From contig RAYE01000013.1 in NCBI GenBank assembly GCA_003612285.1, positions 1 through 64,000 on the forward strand: a DNA stretch of 64,000 bases, given 5' to 3'. The stretch is from a bacterium D16-51. GTDB taxonomy: Bacteria; Bacillota; Clostridia; Lachnospirales; Lachnospiraceae. Positions 44,063 to 54,654 of the stretch are shown here, one piece after another. The notes below the pieces were generated by a model. The model saw only the letters and a program-made list of their open reading frames with translations. It was not told where the DNA came from and did not search any database. A program made the translations under genes and the position numbers. The number at the start of each line of letters is the position of its first letter. The stretch's first letter is position 1.

Positions 44063-45553
44063 ATGAGAGCCAGTGGAATTTTATTGCCAATATCCAGCCT
44101 GCCTGGTAAATATGGCATTGGATGCTTTTCAAAAGAAGCTTATAAATTTGTAGACTTTTTGGAGAAAGCTGGACAAAAGTACTGGCAGATATTGCCTGTT
44201 GGGCCGACAAGTTATGGGGATTCACCGTATCAGTCGTTTTCTACCTTTGCCGGAAATCCTTACTTTATTAGTTTGGAGAGCCTGATAGAACAGGGGCTTT
44301 TAAAAAAGAAGGAATGTGATAGCGCGGACTTTGGGGATTCGGCGGACTCGGTGGATTACCATAAGCTGTATCTGGAACGGTTTCAGCTGCTTAGAAAAGC
44401 TTATGAAAGAAGTAATATTACACAAAAGGAAGATTTTCACGATTTTCGGAGGGAAAATGCATTCTGGTTAAATGATTATGCGGTTTTTATGGCGGTTAAG
44501 ACATTCTTTGGCGGAAAGAGTTTTGAAGAGTGGCCGGAGGATATCAGGCGCAGATGGGAATACGCATTGAATTATTACCGGAGGGAGCTATATTATGATA
44601 TAGAGTTTTATGAGTATATTCAGTATGAGTTTTACAGGCAGTGGTTTCAGTTAAAGAGATATGCCAATGAAAAGGGGATTAAAATTATTGGGGATATCCC
44701 GATTTATGTGGCATATGACAGCGCTGATGTCTGGGCGCACCCTGAACTGTTCCAGATGGATGCGGAAGGGAAACCGCAGACCGTTGCGGGATGTCCGCCG
44801 GATGGTTTTTCCGCAACAGGGCAGCTGTGGGGCAACCCGCTGTACCGCTGGGATTACCATAGGGATACCGGCTATGACTGGTGGATTCGGCGTATGGAAA
44901 AATGCATCAGTTTATATGATGTAACGAGGATTGACCATTTCAGGGGATTTGACCAGTATTTCTCCATCCCTGCAGGTGCAGAGGATGCCACGGAAGGGCA
45001 TTGGGAGACAGGGCCGGGAATCGGCCTGTTCCATGCAATCAGGGCAAGGCTTGGAGATATAAAGATTATCGCTGAGGATTTAGGATATATTACAGACAGC
45101 GTAAGAAAACTTGTTTGGGAATGCGGCTTCCCGAATATGAAGGTGCTGGAGTTTGCTTTTGATTCAAGGGATTCCAGCGGGCCTGGGGAATACCTTCCGC
45201 ATAACTATAATAGAAACTGTGTTGTATATACCGGGACGCATGATAATGAAACTCTGCTTGGGTGGCTTGATAACATATTGCCAGAGGAAGTGGGGATGGT
45301 AAAAAAATATGTTGGAAGGGACACGAAGGATAAGAAGGAGCTGGTTTTTGATTTAATCAGGCTGGCGCAGTCTTCGGTGGCGGATTATTGCATTATCCCA
45401 ATCCAGGATTATCTTTGCCTTGATAATGAAGCAAGGATGAATACGCCGTCTACTGTGGGGAAGAACTGGAAGTGGCGTGTTTCTGATAAGCAGTTAAGTA
45501 ACAGGCTTGCAGAACAAATAAAAGAATATGCTGTGGTATATGGCAGGATATAA
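44063..45553 (+). CDS. malQ: 4-alpha-glucanotransferase
   Basis: MalQ (amylomaltase, GH77) rearranges maltodextrins and releases glucose. The 496-residue protein has the GH77 start SGILLPISSLPGKYGIG, then ILPVGPTSYGDSPYQ, the nucleophile region VTRIDHFRGFDQY, the acid/base IIAEDLGYI and the transition-state aspartate in YTGTHDNETLLGW. The length is typical. It closes the transport operon and fits import of maltodextrins followed by cytosolic processing together with glucan phosphorylase and phosphoglucomutase. The start is close to the end of the permease gene with AAAGGATAAGG as binding site. Confidence 0.96.
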   Translation: MRASGILLPISSLPGKYGIGCFSKEAYKFVDFLEKAGQKYWQILPVGPTSYGDSPYQSFSTFAGNPYFISLESLIEQGLLKKKECDSADFGDSADSVDYHKLYLERFQLLRKAYERSNITQKEDFHDFRRENAFWLNDYAVFMAVKTFFGGKSFEEWPEDIRRRWEYALNYYRRELYYDIEFYEYIQYEFYRQWFQLKRYANEKGIKIIGDIPIYVAYDSADVWAHPELFQMDAEGKPQTVAGCPPDGFSATGQLWGNPLYRWDYHRDTGYDWWIRRMEKCISLYDVTRIDHFRGFDQYFSIPAGAEDATEGHWETGPGIGLFHAIRARLGDIKIIAEDLGYITDSVRKLVWECGFPNMKVLEFAFDSRDSSGPGEYLPHNYNRNCVVYTGTHDNETLLGWLDNILPEEVGMVKKYVGRDTKDKKELVFDLIRLAQSSVADYCIIPIQDYLCLDNEARMNTPSTVGKNWKWRVSDKQLSNRLAEQIKEYAVVYGRI

Positions 45554-45730
45554 TGTTGCTGCCCGCAATGTTGCTGGCGGTGGTGAAAAACAAGGGCACT
45601 GCGTAGGCAGTGCCTTTGTTGACTTTATCATATTTCTTATGATATGGTATAAAAGGAAATGTGGGAAAATAACTGACGCATCTGCTTATTTTTTACAGTT
45701 CCTAAAAATGAATGAAAAGAGGGTAACCAG

Positions 45731-46771
45731 ATGTCTGCTATTACAATTAAAGATATTGCAAAGATATGTAATGTAGGGATTAGCACAGTATCAAGGGCGA
45801 TTAATGATGATCCGGGAATTAATAAAAACACGCAGGAACGCATTTTAAAGGTAATTGAAGAATATCACTATGTGCCGAACAACAGTGCGAGAAATTTGAA
45901 AATGACAGAATCTAATACAATTGCGCTGTTGATTAAAGGAATTGATAACCAGTTTTTCCAGGGGATGCTTAAAATTTATGAAGAGGAACTGAAAAAGATA
46001 GAGTATTCTTTTTTGATTCATGCAGTCGGGGAGGATCAGGATGATGCAAGCGTTGCTTTGGAACTGGCAAAGGAAAAGAGGCTGAAGGGGATTATTTTTT
46101 TGGGCGGCCTTATCAATTATTCTGAAGAAAAGCTGAATATGCTCGGGATTCCTTATGTGCTATGTACGGTTGCCGCCAATCCAGAGAAGCCAAGGCATAA
46201 CTGCCTGTCCGTTTCGATTAATGATGAAAAAGAAAGCTATAAGGCGGTTGATTATTTGTGCAAAAAAGGGCATAAAAAAATAGCGATTATTGCAGGAAAA
46301 GAAAATGATTATGGTGTTGGGAAGCTGCGGCTGGAGGGATATAAAAAGGCGCTGGAAGATAATGGGGTTGCGTATGACGCCTCTTTAGTCCGTTATATGA
46401 AATCAGAACTGACAGAATTTTCTGTAGCAAATGGGTATCAGGTGACAAAAGAACTGATGGAATCAAGTATAGATTGTACTGCAATTTATGTGATTTCAGA
46501 TTTGATGGCGCTTGGAGCATACAAGGCGGTATTTGAGGCTGGGAAGAAGATACCGGAGGATTATTCCGTAATGGGATTTGATGGCCTTGAGGTAACAAAA
46601 TATTTCCATCCGTCGCTTACTACGGTGGAGCAGCCATGCAGCCAGATGGTTAAGCATTCCATTGAACTTTTGATGGATGCGATTGATGGGGGGACAGAGG
46701 ATAAACAGATATTGTTAGATGCTGATTTGCAGGAGCGTGATTCTGTTACAGAGATTGGGCAGGGGGCATAA
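45731..46771 (+). CDS. LacI family transcriptional regulator
   Basis: The 346-residue protein has the LacI helix-turn-helix ITIKDIAKICNVGISTVSRAIND with the hinge VPNNSARNLKM, followed by a periplasmic-binding-like effector domain (NTIALLIKGIDNQFF, MGFDGLEVTKYFHPSLTTV). It likely binds the GGAAACGTTTCC sites at 40727-40774 and responds to a maltodextrin-derived sugar. This is inferred from position, 177 bases after malQ. AGAGGGTAACCAG precedes ATG 45731; an AGTTCCTAA motif lies just before. Confidence 0.92.
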   Translation: MSAITIKDIAKICNVGISTVSRAINDDPGINKNTQERILKVIEEYHYVPNNSARNLKMTESNTIALLIKGIDNQFFQGMLKIYEEELKKIEYSFLIHAVGEDQDDASVALELAKEKRLKGIIFLGGLINYSEEKLNMLGIPYVLCTVAANPEKPRHNCLSVSINDEKESYKAVDYLCKKGHKKIAIIAGKENDYGVGKLRLEGYKKALEDNGVAYDASLVRYMKSELTEFSVANGYQVTKELMESSIDCTAIYVISDLMALGAYKAVFEAGKKIPEDYSVMGFDGLEVTKYFHPSLTTVEQPCSQMVKHSIELLMDAIDGGTEDKQILLDADLQERDSVTEIGQGA

Positions 46772-46840
46772 TAAAGCTGGTAAAAAGGATTGGCGGCCTG
46801 TTTTCAGAAAACAGTATACAGAAGACTGTGGAGGTAGGAG

Positions 46841-47455
46841 ATGTTTAGTATTGATGGAAAGTTCTTTGGCGTATTGTCAAGGCTTGCGGATTTGGTAATT
46901 CTTAATTTGTTGTTTTTAGTATGCTGTATTCCGGTAGTTACGATAGGAGCCGCTGTTACGGCAATGTATTCTGTTACTGGAAAAATGGCAGAAGAAAAGG
47001 AAGGTTATATTTTAAAAAGCTTTTTTAAGGCGTTTAAGGATAATTTTAAGCAGTCCACGGCAATCTGGCTGATTCTGCTTGTGCCGTTCCTGGTTATTTC
47101 TGTTGACCTTTATCTGAGTAATTTTATGGCAGAAGGGCTTGGGCAGACAGTTTTAAAGGGATTTTGGATGCTGGCGCTGCTTATTGTCCTGTTTGCTATG
47201 ATATATGCGCTGACATTACAGTGTACATTTGAAAATTCTGTGAAAAATACAATCAAAAATGCATTTCTTATTTCACTTGGGCATGCGCCATGGTCGCTTG
47301 TGGTGACAGCGCTGGCGTTGTCGCCGTTTATTTCTTTGCTGTACCTGGGGGAGTATTTCAGCGCAGAACTGCTGGCAATGCTGTTAATCTGGTTTTCTGG
47401 CGCCGCCTATATTAATTCATTTATATTAAAGAAAATATATAGAAAATTTATGTAA
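46841..47455 (+). CDS. YesL family membrane protein (DUF624)
   Basis: The 204-residue protein has about five membrane helices and the YesL start (FFGVLSRLADLVILNLLFLV, then IPVVTIGAAVTAMYSV). YesL proteins are common in sugar-utilisation loci of Firmicutes, beside ABC transporters and glycosidases, but their role is unknown. It follows the LacI gene by 69 bases and has a GGAGGTAGGAG binding site. The alpha-galactosidase gene follows. Confidence 0.88.
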   Translation: MFSIDGKFFGVLSRLADLVILNLLFLVCCIPVVTIGAAVTAMYSVTGKMAEEKEGYILKSFFKAFKDNFKQSTAIWLILLVPFLVISVDLYLSNFMAEGLGQTVLKGFWMLALLIVLFAMIYALTLQCTFENSVKNTIKNAFLISLGHAPWSLVVTALALSPFISLLYLGEYFSAELLAMLLIWFSGAAYINSFILKKIYRKFM

Positions 47456-47653
47456 AGTTCTGGGAACGGAGTAAACAGTAACTATGTAATAATGATTTGA
47501 CTAAAACAGCTAAAAATCTTTTGACATTTTCCGTATTATTAGTTAAAATTAACATGTGATTAAGTTTAAAAGTTTATAGGCAATGACTTATAGATTACTA
47601 AAGTGTGTTTGGAAGTGATGTTTAAACACGTTCCGGGAAAGCAGGAGGAAATT

Positions 47654-49849
47654 ATGGGAATTTATTTTGACAAGGAGAAAAAAATTTTTAAGCTGGATAC
47701 AGAAAATACCAGTTATCTGATTGGGCTGACAGAAGAGGGGTATGTCGGGCATATTTACTATGGGAAGAAATTATCAGGGACAGGCGGCAGGTATCTTTTG
47801 CGTACAGAGGAGAATCCCTTTACCCCGTCTGTGTTAAAAAGAGAAAAAAATGCTTTTCTGGATACTTTTCCGATGGAGTTTCCGGCAGGCGGGATTGGGG
47901 ATTACAGGGAAAGCTGCCTTGATGTAATGAATGCAATGGGGCAGACAGGATGTGAGTTTTTTTACCGCAGCTACGAAATAATGGAAGGGAAACCTGGATT
48001 AAAAGGGCTTCCTGCTTCCTTTGGGGAAGCAGGGGAAACAGAAACTCTTTTGCTTCGCTGTGAAGACCCAGTACTGGGGCTTTGGGTTACGCTTTCCTAT
48101 TCTGTATTTTGGAAAGAGGATGTTATTACGAGAAGTGTGGAGATTGAGAATAAGGGTACAAGCACACTTTTTCTGGATAAAGTATACAGTGCCTGCCTTG
48201 ATATGGATAACCGGGATTTTGAAATGCTTTCCCTGCACGGCTCTTGGGCACGGGAGCGCCATATACAGCGTTCGTCGCTGGCCTATGGAAGGCAGAATGT
48301 TTCGTCTGTAAGAGGGGAATCCAGCCATCAGGAACATCCATTCCTGGCGCTTGTAACACCGGGGACAACACAGGAGCAGGGGGAAGTCTATGGGATGCAT
48401 TTTGTGTATTCCGGTAATTTTATGGCGCAGGCGGAACGAAACCAGTTTGACCAGGTGCGGGCTGTGATGGGGATCAATGCATGGCAGTTTTCATGGCAGC
48501 TTTTGCCTTCACAGTCTTTTCAGGCGCCGGAAGTTGTCCTTGTGTATTCGGATGAAGGGCTTGGAAAAATGAGCAGATGCCTGCATGATTTTTACAGGAA
48601 CCATATGATACGCAGCCCATATGTATTTAAAAAGAGGCCGGTTTTAATAAATAACTGGGAAGCGACTTATTTTGATTTCAATACAGAGAAGCTGTTAGAC
48701 ATTGCGAGGGAGGCAAAAAAATCAGGGATTGAAATGCTGGTGATGGATGACGGCTGGTTTGGAAAGAGAAACAGTGACAATTGCTCCCTTGGGGACTGGA
48801 CAGTAAATGAAGAAAAACTTACGACAGGGCTGAAAGGCCTTGTGGATAAGGTAAATGAAATAGGCCTGGAATTTGGGATTTGGTTTGAGCCGGAGATGAT
48901 TTCGCCGGATTCTGATTTGTACCGTGAGCATCCCGACTGGGCGATTGGGATTGCTGACAGGGAAAGGACGCAGTCCAGGGAGCAGTATGTGCTGGATCTT
49001 TCCAGGCAGGAGGTTGTAGATTATGCGTATGAATGTGTTTCAAAGATATTGCGCAGCGCTAATATAGCATATGTTAAATGGGATATGAACCGCCAGCTCT
49101 GTGACGTGGGGTCGGCAGTATTGCCTCAAAACCAGCAGAAAGAATTGTTCCACCGCTATGTCCTGGGGGTTTACCAGCTTCAGGAACGTCTGGTATCAGA
49201 ATTTCCAAATCTTTTGCTTGAGAATTGTTCCGGGGGCGGCGCAAGGTTTGATCCGGGAATGCTTTATTACAGCCCGCAGATTTGGTGTTCTGATGACACC
49301 GATGCTGTGGAGAGGCTTAAAATTCAGGAGGGGACGGCGCTTCTTTATCCGCTGTCCTGCATCGGAGCCCATGTCAGCGACTGCCCAAATCATGTTGTAC
49401 ACCGTTCCACACCTTTTTCCACCAGGGGAAATGTGGCTCTGGCAGGTACGTTTGGGTATGAGCTGGATATTACAAAAATTGCACAGGAGGACAGGGAGCA
49501 GATTCCGGGGCAGGTAGAGCTGTACCATAAATACCGCCATCTGATACAGGGCGGCGATTATTACAGAATTGCATCCTGGAGCGGTGAAAAACCATATGAC
49601 TGCTGGGCAGTAGTATCAAAAGACAAGGAAGAGGCGCTTGTTACATGCGTACAGGTTTTGGCTTCGCCAAACAGGCATAGCTGCTGCATGCGTTTAAGGG
49701 GGCTGGACATCGGGAAGCAATATTGCCTGGAGGAAACGGGGGAGGTCTTTGGCGGAGATGAACTGATGCAGTGTGGAATCCTGATATCCGGGATGGAAGG
49801 GGATTTCCAGAGCAGGCTGCTTTATTTTAAAGCAGCAGAAACAGTGTAA
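47654..49849 (+). CDS. Alpha-galactosidase (GH36)
   Basis: The 731-residue cytosolic enzyme releases alpha-linked galactose from melibiose, raffinose and stachyose. It has an N-terminal beta-sandwich, then the barrel with NNWEATYFDFN, VMDDGWFGKRNSDNCSLGDW, the nucleophile in AYVKWDMNRQ and the acid/base in WCSDDTDAVERLKIQ. No signal peptide is present. ATG 47654 with AGGAGGAAATT is chosen over an upstream frame start lacking family similarity. It is followed nine bases later by a LacI gene and then an aldose epimerase gene, consistent with a galactoside unit added to the maltodextrin operon. Confidence 0.95.
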   Translation: MGIYFDKEKKIFKLDTENTSYLIGLTEEGYVGHIYYGKKLSGTGGRYLLRTEENPFTPSVLKREKNAFLDTFPMEFPAGGIGDYRESCLDVMNAMGQTGCEFFYRSYEIMEGKPGLKGLPASFGEAGETETLLLRCEDPVLGLWVTLSYSVFWKEDVITRSVEIENKGTSTLFLDKVYSACLDMDNRDFEMLSLHGSWARERHIQRSSLAYGRQNVSSVRGESSHQEHPFLALVTPGTTQEQGEVYGMHFVYSGNFMAQAERNQFDQVRAVMGINAWQFSWQLLPSQSFQAPEVVLVYSDEGLGKMSRCLHDFYRNHMIRSPYVFKKRPVLINNWEATYFDFNTEKLLDIAREAKKSGIEMLVMDDGWFGKRNSDNCSLGDWTVNEEKLTTGLKGLVDKVNEIGLEFGIWFEPEMISPDSDLYREHPDWAIGIADRERTQSREQYVLDLSRQEVVDYAYECVSKILRSANIAYVKWDMNRQLCDVGSAVLPQNQQKELFHRYVLGVYQLQERLVSEFPNLLLENCSGGGARFDPGMLYYSPQIWCSDDTDAVERLKIQEGTALLYPLSCIGAHVSDCPNHVVHRSTPFSTRGNVALAGTFGYELDITKIAQEDREQIPGQVELYHKYRHLIQGGDYYRIASWSGEKPYDCWAVVSKDKEEALVTCVQVLASPNRHSCCMRLRGLDIGKQYCLEETGEVFGGDELMQCGILISGMEGDFQSRLLYFKAAETV

Positions 49850-49858
49850 GGAGGGGCT

Positions 49859-50896
49859 ATGGCTAAGGTAAGATTAGCAGACATTGCCGAAAAATTAGGG
49901 GTAAGCCAGGTGACGGTACACAATGCCCTGTCTGGGAATAAGGGCGTCAGCCTTGAGCTGCGTGAGAAGATACAGCGGGTGGCAGAGGAAATGGGGTATC
50001 AGTCTCTGGCAAAACAGAAGAAGCAGATACAGTATCAGGAAGAGCCCAAAAAAATCGGCGTACTGATAGCAGAAAATTATCTGGCAGAATATACTACATT
50101 TTATTGGAAGATTTACCAGGAACTGGCATTGAATGCTACAGAGAAAAGATGTTTTACAATTGTAGAAGTGTTAACAAAAGAAATGGAAAAAAAGACTTTT
50201 GTGATGCCGCACTTTGTTGTGGATAAAACAGTGGATGGGCTGATTATTATTGGAGAGATTGACAGAAGATATATAGCAAGGCTGAAAGAAGCAACTGATA
50301 TTCCGGTGGTATACCTGGATTTTTATGATAAGGATTTGGCAAAGGATGCAGTTGTTGCAGACAATTTTTATGGGATGTATCTGATGACAGAATTATTGTT
50401 TGCACATGGCATAGAGCAGATTGGTTTTATTGGTTCTGTATATGCTACCAGCAGTATTATGGATCGGTATTGTGGTTTTAGTAAGTCCATGCTGGAGCAT
50501 CACAAAGTAATTCAGCCGGAGTGGCTGATAGAAGACAGGGATGAAATGGGGAAGGTTGATTTTAAGCTGCCGGAACGCCTGCCACAGGCATTTGTCTGTA
50601 ATTGTGATTATGTGGCAGGGCTTCTTGTTTTCAAGCTTTGGGAAAGAGGGCTGCGTGTACCGGAGGATATTTCAATTGTTGGGTTTGATAACTATTTGTC
50701 CTCCGGGGGACCTGGTTATACCTATCCTTTTGGGGATGTAAAAATAACAACGTATGAAGTAAATACAAAAGCAATGACGAAGGTTGCGTTAAATAAAGTG
50801 TTAAAAAGAATTGCAAACCCGGGCTACAGCCCGAACCTGGAAGTTGTGTCAGGCCATATTGTAATGAAGAAAACAGTAAAACGGAGAGAAATTTAA
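49859..50896 (+). CDS. LacI family transcriptional regulator
   Basis: The 345-residue protein has VRLADIAEKLGVSQVTVHNALSGNKGVS as helix-turn-helix. The family's usual TVSRVL is replaced by TVHNAL, so its operator probably differs from that of the first LacI protein. The effector domain includes KKIGVLIAENYLAEY and SIVGFDNYL. AAGGAGGGGCT precedes ATG 49859, nine bases after the alpha-galactosidase stop. It likely regulates the galactoside genes. Confidence 0.9.
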   Translation: MAKVRLADIAEKLGVSQVTVHNALSGNKGVSLELREKIQRVAEEMGYQSLAKQKKQIQYQEEPKKIGVLIAENYLAEYTTFYWKIYQELALNATEKRCFTIVEVLTKEMEKKTFVMPHFVVDKTVDGLIIIGEIDRRYIARLKEATDIPVVYLDFYDKDLAKDAVVADNFYGMYLMTELLFAHGIEQIGFIGSVYATSSIMDRYCGFSKSMLEHHKVIQPEWLIEDRDEMGKVDFKLPERLPQAFVCNCDYVAGLLVFKLWERGLRVPEDISIVGFDNYLSSGGPGYTYPFGDVKITTYEVNTKAMTKVALNKVLKRIANPGYSPNLEVVSGHIVMKKTVKRREI

Positions 50897-50899
50897 TAT

Positions 50900-50950
50900 A
50901 GGACGCGTCTGGTTCTCCTTCTGTGTGAACTGCGCCAATTAACGCGTCCT
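50900..50950. repeat. AGGACGCGT inverted repeat
   Basis: AGGACGCGT (50900-50908) and ACGCGTCCT (50942-50950) are perfect inverted repeats 33 bases apart in the 73-base gap between the LacI and epimerase genes. This could be an mRNA hairpin or a LacI-type operator pair. Confidence 0.5.
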
Positions 50951-50969
50951 GAAGGAAGGGAGGAAGTTT

Positions 50970-51860
50970 ATGTTTGATTATAAGATTTCTAATGGATATC
51001 TGGAAGCCGGGTTCAATGCGAAGGGGGCGGAGCTGGTCCATCTGCAGGATTTGGAAAAGGGACAGGAATATATGTGGTCGGGGGACAGTACATATTGGAA
51101 CAGGGTGTCGCCTGTGCTGTTTCCTTTTGTAGGGAAGCTGGAAGGGCAGAGCTATCAGTATAAAGGGCAAAGGTATGAAAATATCCCACAGCATGCTTTT
51201 GCAAGGGATCAGGTTTTTCAGGTACTGGAACAGTCGCAGGATGAAATCTGGTTTGAATTGCAGAATAATGAGGATACGGAAAAAATCTATCCATTTGCTT
51301 TTTCGCTGATGATTGGATACCGTCTGGAAAAAAAGAAGCTGCATGTGATGTGGGAGGTTCATAACCGTAATGACAAGAAAATGTATTTTTCAATTGGAGC
51401 CCACCCGGGTTTTTTGTGTCCGCAGCCGGGAAGCAAGGATTCCGGGATGGAAGGATATTCGATTGACTTAGGCCTGGAGGCAGAAGCGGTAACCAGCGGA
51501 ATCCTGACAGACCAAGGGGTGCTTGGAAGTGAGACGAAGGAATTGGCATTGGCAGGGGGAAGCCTGCCGCTGACAGAGCAGCTTTTTTCGGAAGACGCAC
51601 TCATTCTGGATGCTGCTGATATCCATAGCGCCGCTATAAAAAATCCATCTGGTGAAGTGTACCTGCGTATGGAGTTTAATGCACCTTTACTGGGAATTTG
51701 GTCTCCGCCGGGGAAACATGCGCCGTTTGTCTGTATTGAACCATGGTATGGCAGATGTGACAGGGAAGGTTTTTCGGGCACATTACAGGAACGGGAGTAT
51801 GGAAATGTACTTGGCTGTGGTGAAGTTTTTGAACAGGAGTATACCATTGAAATAGTATAG
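50970..51860 (+). CDS. Aldose 1-epimerase family protein (LacX-like)
   Basis: The 296-residue protein has the galactose mutarotase-like beta-sandwich: AGFNAKGAELVHLQ, then NRVSPVLFPFVGKLEG and IPQHAFARDQVF with the catalytic histidine, and FSIGAHPGFLCP with the second histidine. It interconverts alpha and beta anomers of hexoses and would serve galactose released by the alpha-galactosidase. GGAAGGGAGGAAG precedes the start. A strong terminator follows. Confidence 0.88.
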   Translation: MFDYKISNGYLEAGFNAKGAELVHLQDLEKGQEYMWSGDSTYWNRVSPVLFPFVGKLEGQSYQYKGQRYENIPQHAFARDQVFQVLEQSQDEIWFELQNNEDTEKIYPFAFSLMIGYRLEKKKLHVMWEVHNRNDKKMYFSIGAHPGFLCPQPGSKDSGMEGYSIDLGLEAEAVTSGILTDQGVLGSETKELALAGGSLPLTEQLFSEDALILDAADIHSAAIKNPSGEVYLRMEFNAPLLGIWSPPGKHAPFVCIEPWYGRCDREGFSGTLQEREYGNVLGCGEVFEQEYTIEIV

Positions 51861-51875
51861 GCAGCGCCACAACAT

Positions 51876-51919
51876 AAAAAAGAGAACGTATTTTTACGAA
51901 TAGTACGTTCTCTTTTTTT
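51876..51919 (+). terminator. Terminator after the epimerase gene
   Basis: AAAAAAGAGAACGTA pairs with TACGTTCTCTTTTTT (51904-51919) around a short AT-rich loop. It ends the sugar-gene transcripts. Confidence 0.92.
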
Positions 51920-52057
51920 AGTTAAAAGATAAATTAATGCTTGAATAAAAATGGAAAATATGATAAAGTAAATTTAACTAATTTTAAGCGGAAATTAAAA
52001 AGGGTAAGGAGGTTTATCGTTTGGTACAGCGGATGTGCTGCAGGAAGGAGAGAAGAT

Positions 52058-54541
52058 ATGGTGAAAGGTAAGCAAAAACAAGGTATGGGGGATGGGAAAG
52101 GGAATTTTTTAACGAGCATTAAAGGGAAAATTATATTGATGGGGACGGTTGCGATTGCAGCTTCCGGCGTCCTTGGTTATGTGGGGATGTCCTCTTTGAA
52201 CAAGAGCAGCCGTAACAATGTGGTTTCTACAGATATTAATAGAATTAATCTATATCAGTATGAAAACCAAAGCCTGGATACATCCTATTTATATTTTTTG
52301 GAGGGGAAGTATCTTGATAATATTGTAGAAAACCTTGGAAAGATGGTGGAACTGGCAGATTCTGCTGAGGGGAAAGGCGGGAGTTCTGTTAAGGATGATA
52401 TTTCATCTATGGGAAAGACGATTAAAGACTGTAAAGGAAACTATGAGGAAATCCGTAAACTGAGCGGGGAGCGCGGCTTTGATAAAGAGACCGGGCAGTA
52501 TGCAGAGTTTTTGTCCCAGGATACAGAGATTGACGGGACATTTACGCAGATTAAAGATGATAAGTCATGGGTGGACGGTTCCTGGAAGGAGATTGGCAGC
52601 AGCGGCAGGACAGTGCGGGTTGATGGGAAAAGGTATTACAAATATACCTATAGCTGCCCTGTGCCGGATGTTGGGAAAAGGGAAAACTTCCTGGCAAGGA
52701 TTGGCGGGACAGCAGTGCAGTACCGGGGTAATGTTTACTTAAATAATATTACGTTCCGTGCAGGTGGAAAAACGAAGAAGGTAGATATTGCTTCCCAAAC
52801 AGAAGAGAACTTGTCCGGTACATATGGTGATGCATTTAAAGGGCTGAAAATCGGGAAATTTGGCGGGAAGGATACCGTAATTGCCAAAGCGCAGTATACA
52901 AAGGCAAATAACGCATGGGAAGAAGTTTCCTTTAAATTCCCAATGTCAGCTTTTAATATGCAGAATTATGACAGCGTATCTTATGACGTATATTTTGAAG
53001 CAGGGGGAGGGAGGACGCTTCAGGCGGCCAGCGCCTTTGCTGATAAATATGATTTTAATGGTGCCCTGGCCAAAATAAATACTGACTTTGCAGCATACAG
53101 CAAACATGTGGTGGAAGGGAGCGAGGTGGCAGAAGAGGTTCAGGCCATTCAGGGACTGTTTGAAGAGGTTGCCACAAACCTGGAAGCTTATGTTAAGGAG
53201 GAAGCTTTAAAGAGCGAGATATTGGAAAAGGTAAATGCAAAGCTTTCCGCATTTAGCAGTATGTCAGAAAAAGATAGCGAAGTGCTTTCGCTAAAAGCAG
53301 AAAACATTAAACTTTCCAGCCAGCTTACAAAATATACAGATGAAGTGCGCGATACAATGGAGGAAAATAATGAGTCGACAAAGAGCAGCCTGTTTGTTAT
53401 GATTTTACTGATTCTACTTGTCAGCGCCGCTATTATTGTGCTGAGCACGGCATATATTGGGTACAGTATGAACAGGAGTGTTACAAAGTTCCGTGATACG
53501 CTTTCTAATATGACAAATGGGAATCTGACTGTCAGGGCAGATGAGGCAGGGAAGGATGAATTTTCTGTTTTTGGGAAATATGTCAATGAATTTTTAAGCA
53601 AGATATCAAGTGTAATCCGTGTGGCGCAGGATATTTCGGAAAAGGTGAAAAATTCCGGCGATGCGCTTGACAGCATGGCGAAAGGCAGTAATGTTACATC
53701 GGCTGAGATTAATAAGGCGGTTGAGGATATTTCCTGTGGGGCAGTTACGCAGGCAGAAGAGGTGGAAACAGCTTCTTCACAGATTACTGAGATGGGAAAT
53801 GCCTTTGGCACGATTGTGGAAAACGTCGAAAATCTGGGGGATGTTACAGATAAGATGAAGCATGTCAGTGATGAATCTTCCGTATTTATGAAGGAGTTAA
53901 GTGATACAAATGGAAAAACATCCGGCGCTTTTGCAAAAGTAGTAGAACAAATCCATGTTACAAATGAATCTGTGAAGAAAATCAGGGAAGTGACGGAGCT
54001 GATTACTTCAATTGCAAACCAGACAAATCTTTTGTCTTTGAATGCAAGCATTGAAGCCGCGAGAGCGGGGGAAGCAGGGAAAGGTTTTGCGGTTGTAGCG
54101 ACAGAAATATCACAGCTTGCAGCGCAGTCCGGCTCTTCTGCAAATACAATCCGCGGGATTATTGAGGAGCTGGTGCATGAGTCAGAGCTTACGGTTGGAA
54201 TTGTGGATGAGGTATCAGAAATTATTGTCAGCCAGCAGGATAAAATACAGCAGACAAGTGAACATTTTGGCACGCTGGAGGATGGGATTGACAAGTCGGA
54301 TGATGAAATGTCACAGATTCGGAGAAGTACGGCTGCCTGTGAGAATGCGCGCAAAAAGGTAGATGAAGTAATTATGGGGCTGTCTGCAATTTCAGAACAG
54401 AATGCAGCTTCGGCGGAAGAAACAACGGCTTCGATGGCGGAACTGAACGAGACGATTTCAAACCTGGTGATTACTTCAAAGGAATTAAATGACCTGGCAA
54501 GTGAGCTGGACAACAATTTGAAATTTTTCCATATTGTGTAA
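52058..54541 (+). CDS. Methyl-accepting chemotaxis protein
   Basis: The 827-residue receptor has an N-terminal membrane helix ([20 protein letters not shown]), a large extracellular sensor (about residues 30-430), a second helix ([20 protein letters not shown]), a HAMP domain and a cytoplasmic signalling hairpin with [19 protein letters not shown]. The sensor is unusual. It contains a helical part and a beta-rich insert (residues 170-330; [31 protein letters not shown]) that looks like a carbohydrate-binding or beta-sandwich module. ATG 52058 with AGGAAGGAGAG is the best start. Position behind sugar genes suggests sugar chemotaxis. A TAAA-N15-GCGGAAAT sequence upstream weakly resembles a flagellar sigma promoter. 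Confidence 0.9.
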   Translation: MVKGKQKQGMGDGKGNFLTSIKGKIILMGTVAIAASGVLGYVGMSSLNKSSRNNVVSTDINRINLYQYENQSLDTSYLYFLEGKYLDNIVENLGKMVELADSAEGKGGSSVKDDISSMGKTIKDCKGNYEEIRKLSGERGFDKETGQYAEFLSQDTEIDGTFTQIKDDKSWVDGSWKEIGSSGRTVRVDGKRYYKYTYSCPVPDVGKRENFLARIGGTAVQYRGNVYLNNITFRAGGKTKKVDIASQTEENLSGTYGDAFKGLKIGKFGGKDTVIAKAQYTKANNAWEEVSFKFPMSAFNMQNYDSVSYDVYFEAGGGRTLQAASAFADKYDFNGALAKINTDFAAYSKHVVEGSEVAEEVQAIQGLFEEVATNLEAYVKEEALKSEILEKVNAKLSAFSSMSEKDSEVLSLKAENIKLSSQLTKYTDEVRDTMEENNESTKSSLFVMILLILLVSAAIIVLSTAYIGYSMNRSVTKFRDTLSNMTNGNLTVRADEAGKDEFSVFGKYVNEFLSKISSVIRVAQDISEKVKNSGDALDSMAKGSNVTSAEINKAVEDISCGAVTQAEEVETASSQITEMGNAFGTIVENVENLGDVTDKMKHVSDESSVFMKELSDTNGKTSGAFAKVVEQIHVTNESVKKIREVTELITSIANQTNLLSLNASIEAARAGEAGKGFAVVATEISQLAAQSGSSANTIRGIIEELVHESELTVGIVDEVSEIIVSQQDKIQQTSEHFGTLEDGIDKSDDEMSQIRRSTAACENARKKVDEVIMGLSAISEQNAASAEETTASMAELNETISNLVITSKELNDLASELDNNLKFFHIV

Positions 54542-54604
54542 ATGAATCTTGACAGCGAATTAAATTTAATATAAAATTAACTTAAAAATTAATTTAACAT
54601 TATA

Positions 54605-54640
54605 AGGACTGTAAATAAATTCATTTATAGTTCCTAAAGA
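54605..54640. repeat. AGTTCCTAA palindrome before the phosphoglucomutase gene
   Basis: AGGACTGTAAATAAA pairs with TTTATAGTTCCT across a short loop (54605-54635), followed by AAAGA. It ends four bases before the ribosome binding site TTGGAGGAG. Confidence 0.65.
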
Positions 54641-54654
54641 TTGGAGGAGAAAAA

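Noticed and set aside
53188-54516. 442-codon open frame on the - strand opposite the chemoreceptor gene
   Set aside because: It is a serine-rich mirror of the receptor's codon pattern, has no ribosome binding site and no family features.
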